NCBI GenBank assembly: GCA_964355115.1
Contig: CAYHCQ010000044.1
Span: 1-23,776, forward strand
Direction of reading: 5' to 3'
DNA length: 23,776 nt
Source of the DNA: JANXZO01 sp964355115
GTDB taxonomy: Bacteria > Bacteroidota > Bacteroidia > Bacteroidales > FEN-979
Each line of letters begins with the position of its first letter. The first letter of the stretch is position 1. Below are positions 1 to 7,492 of the stretch, one piece after another. Made by a program: the position numbers and the translations under genes. The notes beneath the pieces are model-generated. The model saw nothing but the letters and a program-made list of their open reading frames with translations. It had not been told where the DNA came from and did no database searches.

Positions 1-25
1 AACGGATCTTCTTTTGCTTTTTCCA

Positions 26-1909
26 TCAGCGATTGTTTAATTCATCACGTTCAATCAACTCCATCCACCGTGCGGTCTTCTCCTCAACTTCGTCCAGCAG
101 TCCTGAATACCGTGTCGATCTTTCTGTAAGTGCCTCTGCACCTAGTGTCCCCGAATGAAGTGCCTCCTCAATACATGTTTTTTCAGCCTCTAGCCTGGCA
201 ATGTCAATTTCGATCGATTCCAGCTCTTTCTTCTCTTTGAAGGAGAGTTTGTCGGAGGGGACAACTGCTGGTTTTGGCCGATCTGTTTTCGGCATTTCCG
301 TTTTGCGATGCTGAACCTCTCTGCGTTTGCGCTGTTCATCCCAAAGCTTATACTGGGTATAATTTCCCGGAAAATCACGGATCACACCATCGCCTTCGAA
401 AACAAAGAGGTGATCAACAATTTTATCGAGAAAGTAGCGGTCGTGAGTTACCACAATCACGCATCCGTTGAAACCGGCAAGATATTCTTCCATCACATTG
501 AGCGTGAGCAGGTCGAGGTCATTGGTCGGCTCATCGAGAATGAGAAAATTCGGACTCTGCATCAGCACGGTCACCAGGTAAAGACGCCGGCGCTCTCCAC
601 CGCTCAGTTTGTAAACCGGCTGATGGTGACTGGGGTAAGGGAACATGAAATGGTTTAGGAAGGCAGAGGCTGAAATTGTGTCGCCATTGCCAAGTTTAAC
701 CACATCAGCGATGCTTTTTACCACATCCAGAACCGTCGTTTGCCCGTTGAAAACAAGTCCCTCCTGCTTGTAGTAACCGAACTGGATGGTCTCGCCTTTT
801 TGCAGCGCTCCCTTGTGTGGACGGATCTTTCCAGTAATGATATCAAGGAAGGTCGATTTACCGGAACCATTCCGGCCGACAATCCCTACCTTCTCAAACC
901 GTTTGAATGTGTAAGTGAAGTGATTCAGTATCGGGATCTCTCCCCATTTAAAGGAAACATCATTGACCTCAAGTATCTTGTTGCCCATCCTGGCTCCTTC
1001 GATGCTCAGCTTAAGACGGTCTTCGTGGATTTTGTTATCGGCTTTTTCCTTGATCTCATAAAAGCTGTCGATGCGCGCCTTCGCCTTTGTAGTGCGCGCC
1101 TTGGGCATACGCCGCATCCACTCCTGTTCTGTGCGCAGGAGATTACGTGCCCTCTCGGTCTCCTTGTTCATGTTGTCGATCCTCTCGGCCTGCTTTTCCA
1201 CAAAATAGGAGTAATTTCCCCGGTACCGGTACATGGCGGCATTCTCCATCTCCAGGATTTCATTGCACACCCGGTCGAGAAAATACCGGTCGTGGGTTAC
1301 CATGAACAGGGTAATGGTGCTTTTTGTCAGGTAATCCTCCAGCCATTCTATCATCTCCACATCAAGGTGGTTGGTTGGCTCGTCGAGGATCAGGAAATCG
1401 GGCTCGGTGATAAGCACCTTGGCAAGGGCAACACGTTTGCGCTGCCCGCCGGAAAGAGTGCTGATTTTCTGATTCAGGTCGGGTAGTTTCAATTGGGTAA
1501 GGATCTGCTTAACCCGTGTATCATACTCCCACCCCTGTATCGCGTCCATCCGTGCAATTGAACTCTGAATGGCTGCCTGGTCGTCGCCCTGTATCACCTT
1601 CTCGTATTCAAGGATGGCACGCTGAAACTCATTGGTGTGTGAATAGACCTCCTCGAATACCGTGTTTTCAGGCAGCATAACAGGCTCCTGCATAAGGTAT
1701 TCAAACGTAAATGGGTTGTAGAGAGTGGAGGTTCCTTCGTCGCACGGCTCCAGCCCTGCAATGATATTGAGAAGGCTTGTCTTTCCTGCACCATTTTTGG
1801 CAATCAGCGCCACTTTCTGATACTGGCTTACCGTGAATGAAATATTCTCGAAAAGATTCTTTTCACCGTAACTGCGTGCCAGATTCTCAACCTGGAGAAG
1901 TGTCGACAT
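26..1909 (-). CDS. uup: ABC-F family ATPase, Uup-like
   Basis: Soluble protein of two fused ABC ATPase domains with no membrane segments, as expected of the ABC-F family, which acts on ribosomes or nucleic acid rather than transport. From the start chosen here it has 627 residues. Domain 1 has Walker A AKNGAGKTS (37-45), signature LSGGQ (152-156) and Walker B LILDEPTNHLD (173-183). Domain 2 has VGRNGSGKST (344-353), LSGGE (435-439) and LILDEPTNDLD (456-466). The interdomain linker is charged and helical. The last about 75 residues form a predicted coiled coil like the Uup C-terminal domain. The frame is open 20 codons further upstream, but that part overlaps xseB; ATG 1909 has an AAGGAG 5 bases ahead and sits just past the xseB stop, so I take it as the start. 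It is the last gene of an xseA-xseB operon. Uup is linked to DNA branch and ribosome handling in E. coli, which fits a nuclease neighbour, but other ABC-F subfamilies remain possible. Confidence 0.9.
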   Translation of the reverse strand: MSTLLQVENLARSYGEKNLFENISFTVSQYQKVALIAKNGAGKTSLLNIIAGLEPCDEGTSTLYNPFTFEYLMQEPVMLPENTVFEEVYSHTNEFQRAILEYEKVIQGDDQAAIQSSIARMDAIQGWEYDTRVKQILTQLKLPDLNQKISTLSGGQRKRVALAKVLITEPDFLILDEPTNHLDVEMIEWLEDYLTKSTITLFMVTHDRYFLDRVCNEILEMENAAMYRYRGNYSYFVEKQAERIDNMNKETERARNLLRTEQEWMRRMPKARTTKAKARIDSFYEIKEKADNKIHEDRLKLSIEGARMGNKILEVNDVSFKWGEIPILNHFTYTFKRFEKVGIVGRNGSGKSTFLDIITGKIRPHKGALQKGETIQFGYYKQEGLVFNGQTTVLDVVKSIADVVKLGNGDTISASAFLNHFMFPYPSHHQPVYKLSGGERRRLYLVTVLMQSPNFLILDEPTNDLDLLTLNVMEEYLAGFNGCVIVVTHDRYFLDKIVDHLFVFEGDGVIRDFPGNYTQYKLWDEQRKRREVQHRKTEMPKTDRPKPAVVPSDKLSFKEKKELESIEIDIARLEAEKTCIEEALHSGTLGAEALTERSTRYSGLLDEVEEKTARWMELIERDELNNR

Positions 1910-1911
1910 CC

Positions 1912-2112
1912 TTACTCCTTTATCAGTTCGTTTATCTCCTTTTCGGTCAGCAGAAGCCGTTCCCGGCAAAGCTTTATCAGTTCCATAGCACGCTTCACCC
2001 GCTGTGTCAGCAGATCGACCGAGATAGTCTCGTCTTCCAGTTCTCTGATTATTCCCGTCAATTCACTGTATGCCTCTTCGTATGTTGTCTCTTTCGTCAT
2101 CTCTTTCTTCAT
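1912..2112 (-). CDS. xseB: Exodeoxyribonuclease VII small subunit
   Basis: A 66-residue helical protein with the XseB pattern: YEEAYSELTGIIRELEDE near the N terminus, then an amphipathic helix with LLTQRVKRAMELIKLCRERL. XseB forms the helical part of exonuclease VII with XseA, which degrades single-stranded DNA to oligonucleotides. Length matches the family (about 60-80 residues). A second ATG five codons later (MTKETTYEE) is an equally plausible start. It lies downstream of xseA across a 90-base gap filled with heptamer repeats, and ends 2 bases before the ABC-F gene. Confidence 0.9.
   Translation of the reverse strand: MKKEMTKETTYEEAYSELTGIIRELEDETISVDLLTQRVKRAMELIKLCRERLLLTEKEINELIKE
1915..1920 (-). 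promoter_or_regulatory. Shine-Dalgarno site of the ABC-F gene
   Basis: AAGGAG on the minus strand, 5 bases before ATG 1909 and inside the last codons of xseB. It fixes the start of the ABC-F gene and implies translational coupling. A good Shine-Dalgarno site is notable because many genes of this phylum lack one. Confidence 0.7.
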
Positions 2113-2118
2113 GTCAAT

Positions 2119-2138
2119 TTTTTATACTAATATAAAAA
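2119..2138. repeat. AT-rich inverted repeat before xseB
   Basis: TTTTTATA, CTAA, TATAAAAA: a perfect 8-bp inverted repeat with a 4-base loop, 6 bases upstream of the xseB start. It contains only A/T pairs, so a chance or promoter-like origin is as likely as a functional hairpin. Confidence 0.3.
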
Positions 2139-2143
2139 CCGCC

Positions 2144-2220
2144 TCACTCATCACTCATAACTCATGACTCCTAACTTGAAATGTCACGCGTCACGCTTTT
2201 CGTCACGCGTCACGCATTTC
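2144..2220. repeat. Degenerate heptamer repeat array, xseA-xseB junction
   Basis: On the plus strand the sequence reads in 7-base steps: TCACTCA, TCACTCA, TAACTCA, TGACTCC, TAACTTG, then AAATG, TCACGCG, TCACGCT, TTTCG, TCACGCG, TCACGCA. Most units fit TNACNCN. The right half is also a tandem 19-bp repeat (2183-2201 and 2202-2220) with a single mismatch. The array starts about 30 bases before xseB and runs over the xseA stop codon (2203-2205). A related array lies at 20684-20718 on the opposite strand sense. It does not look like a CRISPR, a REP hairpin or a protein-coding repeat. Confidence 0.7.
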
Positions 2221-3561
2221 AACCCTACTCATGAGCGTGCCATCATGCATTCGGGTCACTATTACATCGCCCGGAACAGCATCTCCTGCGCTCTTCAAAA
2301 GGCTTCTGTCGGCCCTGAGGGTCAGACTGAACCCACGCTTCAGAACATTTACAGGGTCGAGCAGAACTACCTGGCGCTCCATCCATGACAGCCCGGCAAT
2401 TTTCTCCTGAATCAGCTGGCGTGACCGCCGTCTTGTAATCTCACCGGCCAGGGTAAGCCGTGCCCGACCGCTCCTGATCATACCTCCGGAAAGAGTACTC
2501 ATCCATTCCGACCTCTGTTCCAGCCGGATGTTCTCCTGTATGATCCGTCCATGAAGCAATCCCGAAACCTGTTTTGCCCTCTTTTCAACCATTTCACTAT
2601 GCATCGACAGGAAATCACTGACCAATTCACGCAGCGCACCATTCGCATCTTCCAGCCTGCTAAAGGCAACATCCAAAAGCCCGAGGATATCATAGGCAAC
2701 ATCAGTGGGGGTTATCTTATTCCTTCCTGCCACCATCTCCACCACGGTTTCGTTTGTTGAATGGCCAATTCCGGTAACCACAGGCAGAGGATGCAGGCAA
2801 ACCTCCCTGGAGAGCGTATAATTGTCGAAACAGGTCATCCTGATCTCATCGCCCCCGCCCCTGATGATGAGCACCAGATCGAAATCGCCTGAACAGGCCT
2901 CAATGTTGCGAAGCTGGGTTACAATTGAATCTACTGCACGGTCACCCTGTAGCAAAGCCGGAAAGAGACTGATTTGAAACCGGTACTGCCGCGGATAATG
3001 CCCGATAATATTGAGAAAATCGGAATACCCCTTGCTGGTTTCAGCGGAAATAACAGCCAGACGCAGTGGAATGGATGGAAAAGTGAGTAGTTTATTGCGG
3101 TTGAAGATGCTTTCGCCTTTCAATTGACTGATGGTTGCCAGTTTCTGGCGCTCCATTTCACCCAGGGTAAACGATGGCTCAATATCTGTAACCTGGAGCG
3201 ACAATCCATAAACCGGGTGAAAAACGGGCCGCGACAAAATAAGTACGTACATTCCGCTTTTCAGCACTTCGTGCGTTGCCCCGGAAAATTTTTCGGAGAT
3301 ATAGTCATAATCGCTGGCCCACATTACCGCCCTGAATTGCGCCCTGGTTTGTGTCAGATGCTTCTCAACAAGGTCGAGGTAACAGTGGCCACTCTGCTGG
3401 TGAATATTCATCCTGGCAATCTCTGCTTTAACCCACACAGCAGCAGGAAATGCCTTTTGAAACAGGTCACGGATCAATGCAGATACCTCGCTTAGCGAAA
3501 AAATCCGCAGTGTTGACTCTCTGGCTGAATCCGTTTCAAATAGCTCTTCCATCACCGGCAT
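2203..3561 (-). CDS. xseA: Exodeoxyribonuclease VII large subunit
   Basis: 452 residues. Residues about 18-130 form the N-terminal OB-fold that binds single-stranded DNA (SEVSALIRDLF, VWVKAEIARMN, SGHCYLDL). The catalytic Exonuc_VII_L domain follows, with IIRGGGD (232-238) and VVTGIGHSTNETVVEMV (261-277), the form typical of Bacteroidota rather than the RGGGS/GHE-D form of Proteobacteria. It pairs with XseB from the next gene. The last codons (Met-Arg-Asp-Ala-stop) lie inside the heptamer repeat array. The start could be ATG 3561 or the ATG three codons later; neither has a clear Shine-Dalgarno site. The 86-base region upstream is shared with the divergent methyltransferase gene. Confidence 0.93.
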   Translation of the reverse strand: MPVMEELFETDSARESTLRIFSLSEVSALIRDLFQKAFPAAVWVKAEIARMNIHQQSGHCYLDLVEKHLTQTRAQFRAVMWASDYDYISEKFSGATHEVLKSGMYVLILSRPVFHPVYGLSLQVTDIEPSFTLGEMERQKLATISQLKGESIFNRNKLLTFPSIPLRLAVISAETSKGYSDFLNIIGHYPRQYRFQISLFPALLQGDRAVDSIVTQLRNIEACSGDFDLVLIIRGGGDEIRMTCFDNYTLSREVCLHPLPVVTGIGHSTNETVVEMVAGRNKITPTDVAYDILGLLDVAFSRLEDANGALRELVSDFLSMHSEMVEKRAKQVSGLLHGRIIQENIRLEQRSEWMSTLSGGMIRSGRARLTLAGEITRRRSRQLIQEKIAGLSWMERQVVLLDPVNVLKRGFSLTLRADRSLLKSAGDAVPGDVIVTRMHDGTLMSRVEMRDA

Positions 3562-3647
3562 TACAAGGCCTCAAATTTCGTAAAAAAATATAAGAGGCAA
3601 AGAAATACCTCTGTTCTGAATTTTGTATAAATTTACACAAAAAAAGG

Positions 3648-4211
3648 ATGGCAATTCACAGTTATGCCGTACTGCTTGCATTCACCGCCCTTGGAATCAT
3701 ACTTGGACTGATGGTTGCGTCAATGCCTAATAAGGGTGGTGGTTTTCTCGGGAAACCCACCATTGACCCATTTTATTTCTTCTCCGGAAAAATCTCTCTG
3801 TTTGCATGCTGGGGGCTGTTCTTTCTGAAAGCTATTCTGCCTACCATCGGATACATAAGTGTCCCCGGATACGTTACCTGGACAGGTGTCGGTATTCTTT
3901 ATCTTGGCTGCTTTATCCTTGTACTCTCCTTTTATGCGCTGGGCGATGCCTTAAAGGTTGGGCTGCCCGACAGTCAGACAAAGCTTAAAACCGGTGGCAT
4001 TTACAGGTACAGCAGAAACCCGTTATATTTAAGTGTATATATCATTTGCCTTGCCTCCTGCATTTACTTCCCTGATTTGCTAAATGTTACATTTGCCGTT
4101 TATGGCATTGTGATCCATCATAAAATTGTTCAGGGAGAGGAGACCTTTCTTGCCCGCCGGTTTGGCAGTGAATGGGAAGCTTATACAGCCAGTGTGCGCC
4201 GGTATATTTAA
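3648..4211 (+). CDS. ICMT/PEMT-like membrane methyltransferase
   Basis: 187-residue integral membrane protein with about four to five hydrophobic segments (roughly 6-26, 45-65, 75-98 and 133-155). The C-terminal signature TGGIYRYSRNPLYL followed by QGEETFLARRFGSEWEAY is that of the isoprenylcysteine carboxyl methyltransferase / phospholipid methyltransferase superfamily, which transfers a methyl group from S-adenosylmethionine at the membrane. Bacteria that carry such proteins usually lack prenylated proteins, so the substrate (a lipid or another membrane molecule) cannot be named from sequence. It is first in a plus-strand run with the sensor kinase, DgkA and S9 peptidase; the lipid kinase nearby would fit a lipid substrate, but that is inference. 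Confidence 0.8.
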   Translation: MAIHSYAVLLAFTALGIILGLMVASMPNKGGGFLGKPTIDPFYFFSGKISLFACWGLFFLKAILPTIGYISVPGYVTWTGVGILYLGCFILVLSFYALGDALKVGLPDSQTKLKTGGIYRYSRNPLYLSVYIICLASCIYFPDLLNVTFAVYGIVIHHKIVQGEETFLARRFGSEWEAYTASVRRYI

Positions 4212-4271
4212 ACCGGGATAGCTCCTTACTCTCAGTTATGAAAAAACAACAATAATAACCCGCCAATTACG

Positions 4272-7085
4272 ATGACAAAGCCCGCCGATACAATGAATGA
4301 CATGCCCGGAACTAACCACTTTATCGAATACCAGTCAATATTCGATGCCATTCCTTTTGGGGTTATGCTGATGGACAATCAGAAGCGTATTCGCTTGATC
4401 AACAGGGCCGCACTTGAAATGATGGGTTTTTCAAACCCGGATGAGCTGATCCTGACTCCTTGCCGCGACAGAATATGTCATCCCGATGAGGACAATTGTC
4501 CGTTGCGTGATCGAGGATTTGCCACCGACAGTTCAGAATGTATACTCAGACCTAAGAGTGGCGAGGAAATTCCGGTTTATAAAACAGCCATGCCTGTAAT
4601 TATTGGCGGTGAGACCGTTGTATTGGAAACATTTATTGATCAGCGAGAGGAAAAAAAAGGTCTTTTGGAACTCCGCGAAAGCCAGCGTCTGCTTACCACC
4701 CTGATGGCTAATCTCCCGGGGATGGTTTACCGTTGTAAAAATGATGCTGAATGGACAATGGAACTGGTGAGTGAAGGTTGCAAAACACTTACCGGGTATG
4801 ATTCTGAGGAGTTGATGAATAACCGCGATCTGTCCTATAATGATATCATACTGAAAGAAGACCAGGAGAAAACCAGGATCCTGATCGAGGAGAGGATCCA
4901 TAAACATGAGCCCTTTATTTGTGAATACCGGGTTAAAACCAAACAGGGAAAAATAAAGTGGGTCTGGGAAAAAGGGCAGGGAATATTCAATGACGACCAG
5001 GAACTACTTTTCCTCGAAGGGTTTATAACAGACATTTCCGAATTCAAGGGATCCATAAAAGCCCAGGAGGTGATTTTTGAGATTTCAAAATCGGCATACG
5101 TTTCACAAAACCTTGAAGAGTTTTTCCTTTCGGTTCATAAGTTTCTCGGAAACATTATCGATGTCAGCAACTTTTATGTTGCCATGTACGATAAGGCAAC
5201 CGACACGATATCACTACCCTACCAGGTTGATTCGCAGGACAAATTTGCCTCCTTCCCGGCAGGTAAAACCATGACCGGTTATGTTATCAGGACAAGAACT
5301 CCTCTTCTTGCCAATGAGACACTTGTTCGGGAACTTGCACTCAGCGGCCAAATCGATATTATCGGCACCCCATCGAAAGTGTGGCTGGGTGTTCCACTGA
5401 TCATCTCCGATGAGGTAGTTGGAGTGATTGCTGTGCAGAGTTATACGGATTCCGGCCAATACACCCATCGCGAACTCGAACTCCTCAAATTCGTCGCTGA
5501 TCAGATTGCCACCGTAATTCTCCGTAAATCAGCTGAAGAGTCATACCATAAAGAGAGGGCTTACCTCGACCAACTCTTTGAAAGCAGTCCTGAGGCAATC
5601 GTCCAGATCGATGTTTACGGAATAGTACATAATATCAACTCTGGATTTACGAAGCTTTTCGGATATTCACAACCGGAGCTACTCGGGAAAAACATTGATG
5701 ATTTTATTACCGTTCCCGAAGTTCTGGATGAGGCAATCCTTATAACCGGCGGTGTTATGAAAGGAGAAACCTCCGAACTTGAAACAAAACGCATGCATAA
5801 AGACGGGCATCTCATTGATGTTTCAGTGCTTGTCACTCCGATACTTATTAACAGTGAAATTACAGGAGGATACGGCATCTACCGCGACATAACTGACAGG
5901 AAGAAGATCGAAAAGAATCTCATTGCTGCAAAAGAGAGGGCTGAGGAATCAGATAAACTAAAATCGGCCTTCCTTTCAAACATGTCTCATGAAATACGAA
6001 CCCCGATGAACGCCATTCTCGGATTCTCAACCCTGCTTACCGACCCGAGCGTATCGGATGAAGAGCGTGCTGAGTTTCTAAGAATCATCAAAGAGCGGGG
6101 CAGCGACCTGATGCGTATTATTGACGACATAATCGATGTGGCAAAAATCGAATCAGGCCAGATCAAAGTCGAAATTAAAGAGTGCCGGGTGAATTTACTG
6201 ATGACAAACCTTCACGCAACCCTTACCGAAGTCAAACGCAAAGCTGCTAAAACCAGTATTGTGCTGAACTGTTTGCCCGGTAATACCGACAAGGAGTTTA
6301 CCATAATGACCGACGGTAACAGGCTGAGGCAGGTAATGACAAACCTGATCGAAAACGCTATTAAGTTTACCGATGAAGGGTTTGTGGAATTTGGCTACAG
6401 CCTGAAGACGATCGGTGATGATGCGTTTATTGAATTTTTTGTAAGAGATACTGGTATCGGCATTCCAAAAGAGTCACAGGAGGTCGTTTTTGAACGATTC
6501 CGGCAGGTTGATGACACCAATACCCGCAAGTATGGCGGAACAGGACTTGGACTGACCATTTCCAAGAACCTCATCCGGCTTCTGGGAGGTGATATAAGAC
6601 TTGAATCGGAACGTGGCAAAGGCACCACCTTTTTCGTTTTACTTCCGCTACAGGCTGCAGCGCATGACATTCCGGATACAGCAAAACCAAAAATCATACA
6701 GGCCTCCCAGCATAATTGGTCCTCAAGAGTTATCCTTGTAGCAGAAGATGAAGATTCCAACTACTTCCTTCTCGACAGGATACTGAAGCGAACAGGGGTT
6801 AAACTGGTATGGGCCCATAATGGTCTTGAAGCCGTTGAAATCTGTAAACACCAGAAGATCGACCTGGTAATGATGGATATCCGCATGCCTGTCCTTGATG
6901 GGTACGAAGCTACGCAGATCATCAAGAAGGAGCAAAAAACACTGCCGATAATTGCTCAAACAGCCTATGCACTGAAAGGAGAACGGGAGAAGAGTCTCGC
7001 TGCCGGATGCGACAGTTACATCTCCAAACCCATTGATGCCAGGGAGTTGCTGGCAGTTTTAGGAAAATACCTTGACCCGGCATGA
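4272..7085 (+). CDS. Hybrid sensor histidine kinase (PAS-PAS-GAF-PAS-HisKA-HATPase-REC)
   Basis: 937 residues with no signal peptide or membrane segment, so it should be cytoplasmic. In order: PAS about 17-125, PAS_3-type about 135-262, GAF about 270-425, PAS about 432-555, HisKA with phospho-acceptor His573 in SNMSHEIRTPMN, HATPase with N-box NLIENAIKF (Asn695), DTGIGIP (from Asp726), FERFRQ and YGGTGLGLTIS, and a C-terminal receiver with phospho-acceptor Asp869 in MMDIRMP and the conserved Lys in SKPID. All kinase residues are intact. There is no output domain, so the phosphate must pass to a separate phosphotransfer or regulator protein not present here. The first PAS has four cysteines (64, 69, 76, 90) in a C-x4-C-x6-C-x13-C pattern that could bind metal or sense redox. 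The stop overlaps the dgkA start (ATGA). The ligand is unknown. Confidence 0.93.
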   Translation: MTKPADTMNDMPGTNHFIEYQSIFDAIPFGVMLMDNQKRIRLINRAALEMMGFSNPDELILTPCRDRICHPDEDNCPLRDRGFATDSSECILRPKSGEEIPVYKTAMPVIIGGETVVLETFIDQREEKKGLLELRESQRLLTTLMANLPGMVYRCKNDAEWTMELVSEGCKTLTGYDSEELMNNRDLSYNDIILKEDQEKTRILIEERIHKHEPFICEYRVKTKQGKIKWVWEKGQGIFNDDQELLFLEGFITDISEFKGSIKAQEVIFEISKSAYVSQNLEEFFLSVHKFLGNIIDVSNFYVAMYDKATDTISLPYQVDSQDKFASFPAGKTMTGYVIRTRTPLLANETLVRELALSGQIDIIGTPSKVWLGVPLIISDEVVGVIAVQSYTDSGQYTHRELELLKFVADQIATVILRKSAEESYHKERAYLDQLFESSPEAIVQIDVYGIVHNINSGFTKLFGYSQPELLGKNIDDFITVPEVLDEAILITGGVMKGETSELETKRMHKDGHLIDVSVLVTPILINSEITGGYGIYRDITDRKKIEKNLIAAKERAEESDKLKSAFLSNMSHEIRTPMNAILGFSTLLTDPSVSDEERAEFLRIIKERGSDLMRIIDDIIDVAKIESGQIKVEIKECRVNLLMTNLHATLTEVKRKAAKTSIVLNCLPGNTDKEFTIMTDGNRLRQVMTNLIENAIKFTDEGFVEFGYSLKTIGDDAFIEFFVRDTGIGIPKESQEVVFERFRQVDDTNTRKYGGTGLGLTISKNLIRLLGGDIRLESERGKGTTFFVLLPLQAAAHDIPDTAKPKIIQASQHNWSSRVILVAEDEDSNYFLLDRILKRTGVKLVWAHNGLEAVEICKHQKIDLVMMDIRMPVLDGYEATQIIKKEQKTLPIIAQTAYALKGEREKSLAAGCDSYISKPIDARELLAVLGKYLDPA

Positions 7086-7468
7086 TACCTGATTATAAAA
7101 AAAAATCGTGGCTGAATGGCAGGATAAAGAGTTTCAGATATGCGATCCAGGGACTGGTAACTATTGCAGGAAGCCAGCAAAATTTCAGGATCCATCTGAT
7201 TATTGCTTTCCTGGTAATATCGGCTGGATTATATTCCGGTTTATCGGGAATTGAATGGTGCATAATTTTACTTACCATCTGCCTTGTTCTTTCACTTGAA
7301 GCCATCAACACGGCACTTGAATACTTTACTGATCTTCTGTCACCTGAATACAGCGACAAAGCAGGCAAAGTAAAGGACATCGCAGCCGGTTCTGTTCTGA
7401 TTGCTGCAATAGCATCAGTATGTGTCGGATTGATCATTTTCGGGCCCAGGCTCTTTATTCTATTTTAG
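7082..7468 (+). CDS. dgkA: Diacylglycerol kinase / undecaprenol kinase family
   Basis: 128 residues with three predicted membrane helices (about 38-53, 56-75 and 101-123) and the DgkA signature EAINTALEYFTDLLSPEY followed by SDKAGKVKDIAAGSVL. The family phosphorylates diacylglycerol or undecaprenol at the inner membrane; sequence does not decide which. Recycling of undecaprenol would fit the polysaccharide genes further on. The ATG overlaps the kinase stop by four bases, so translation is probably coupled. The S9 peptidase gene begins 24 bases after its end. Confidence 0.92.
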   Translation: MIPDYKKKSWLNGRIKSFRYAIQGLVTIAGSQQNFRIHLIIAFLVISAGLYSGLSGIEWCIILLTICLVLSLEAINTALEYFTDLLSPEYSDKAGKVKDIAAGSVLIAAIASVCVGLIIFGPRLFILF

Positions 7469-7492
7469 TTCACAAACCAAAGAAGTATAACC

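Noticed and set aside
740..1486. 248-codon plus-strand open frame opposite the ABC-F gene
   Set aside because: It is fully antisense to a gene with intact Walker and signature motifs, and its translation shows no recognisable domain; it is a shadow frame.
1910..1969. 20-codon upstream extension of the ABC-F gene
   Set aside because: It overlaps the xseB coding region, and the internal ATG has a good Shine-Dalgarno site and begins at the conserved first strand of the ABC domain.
2144..2220. CRISPR array
   Set aside because: Units are 7 bases in direct succession with no unique spacers, and no cas genes are present.
3594..3613. AGAGG...CCTCT inverted repeat between xseA and the methyltransferase gene
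   Set aside because: A 5-bp stem with a 10-base loop and no T tract is too weak to call a hairpin or operator.
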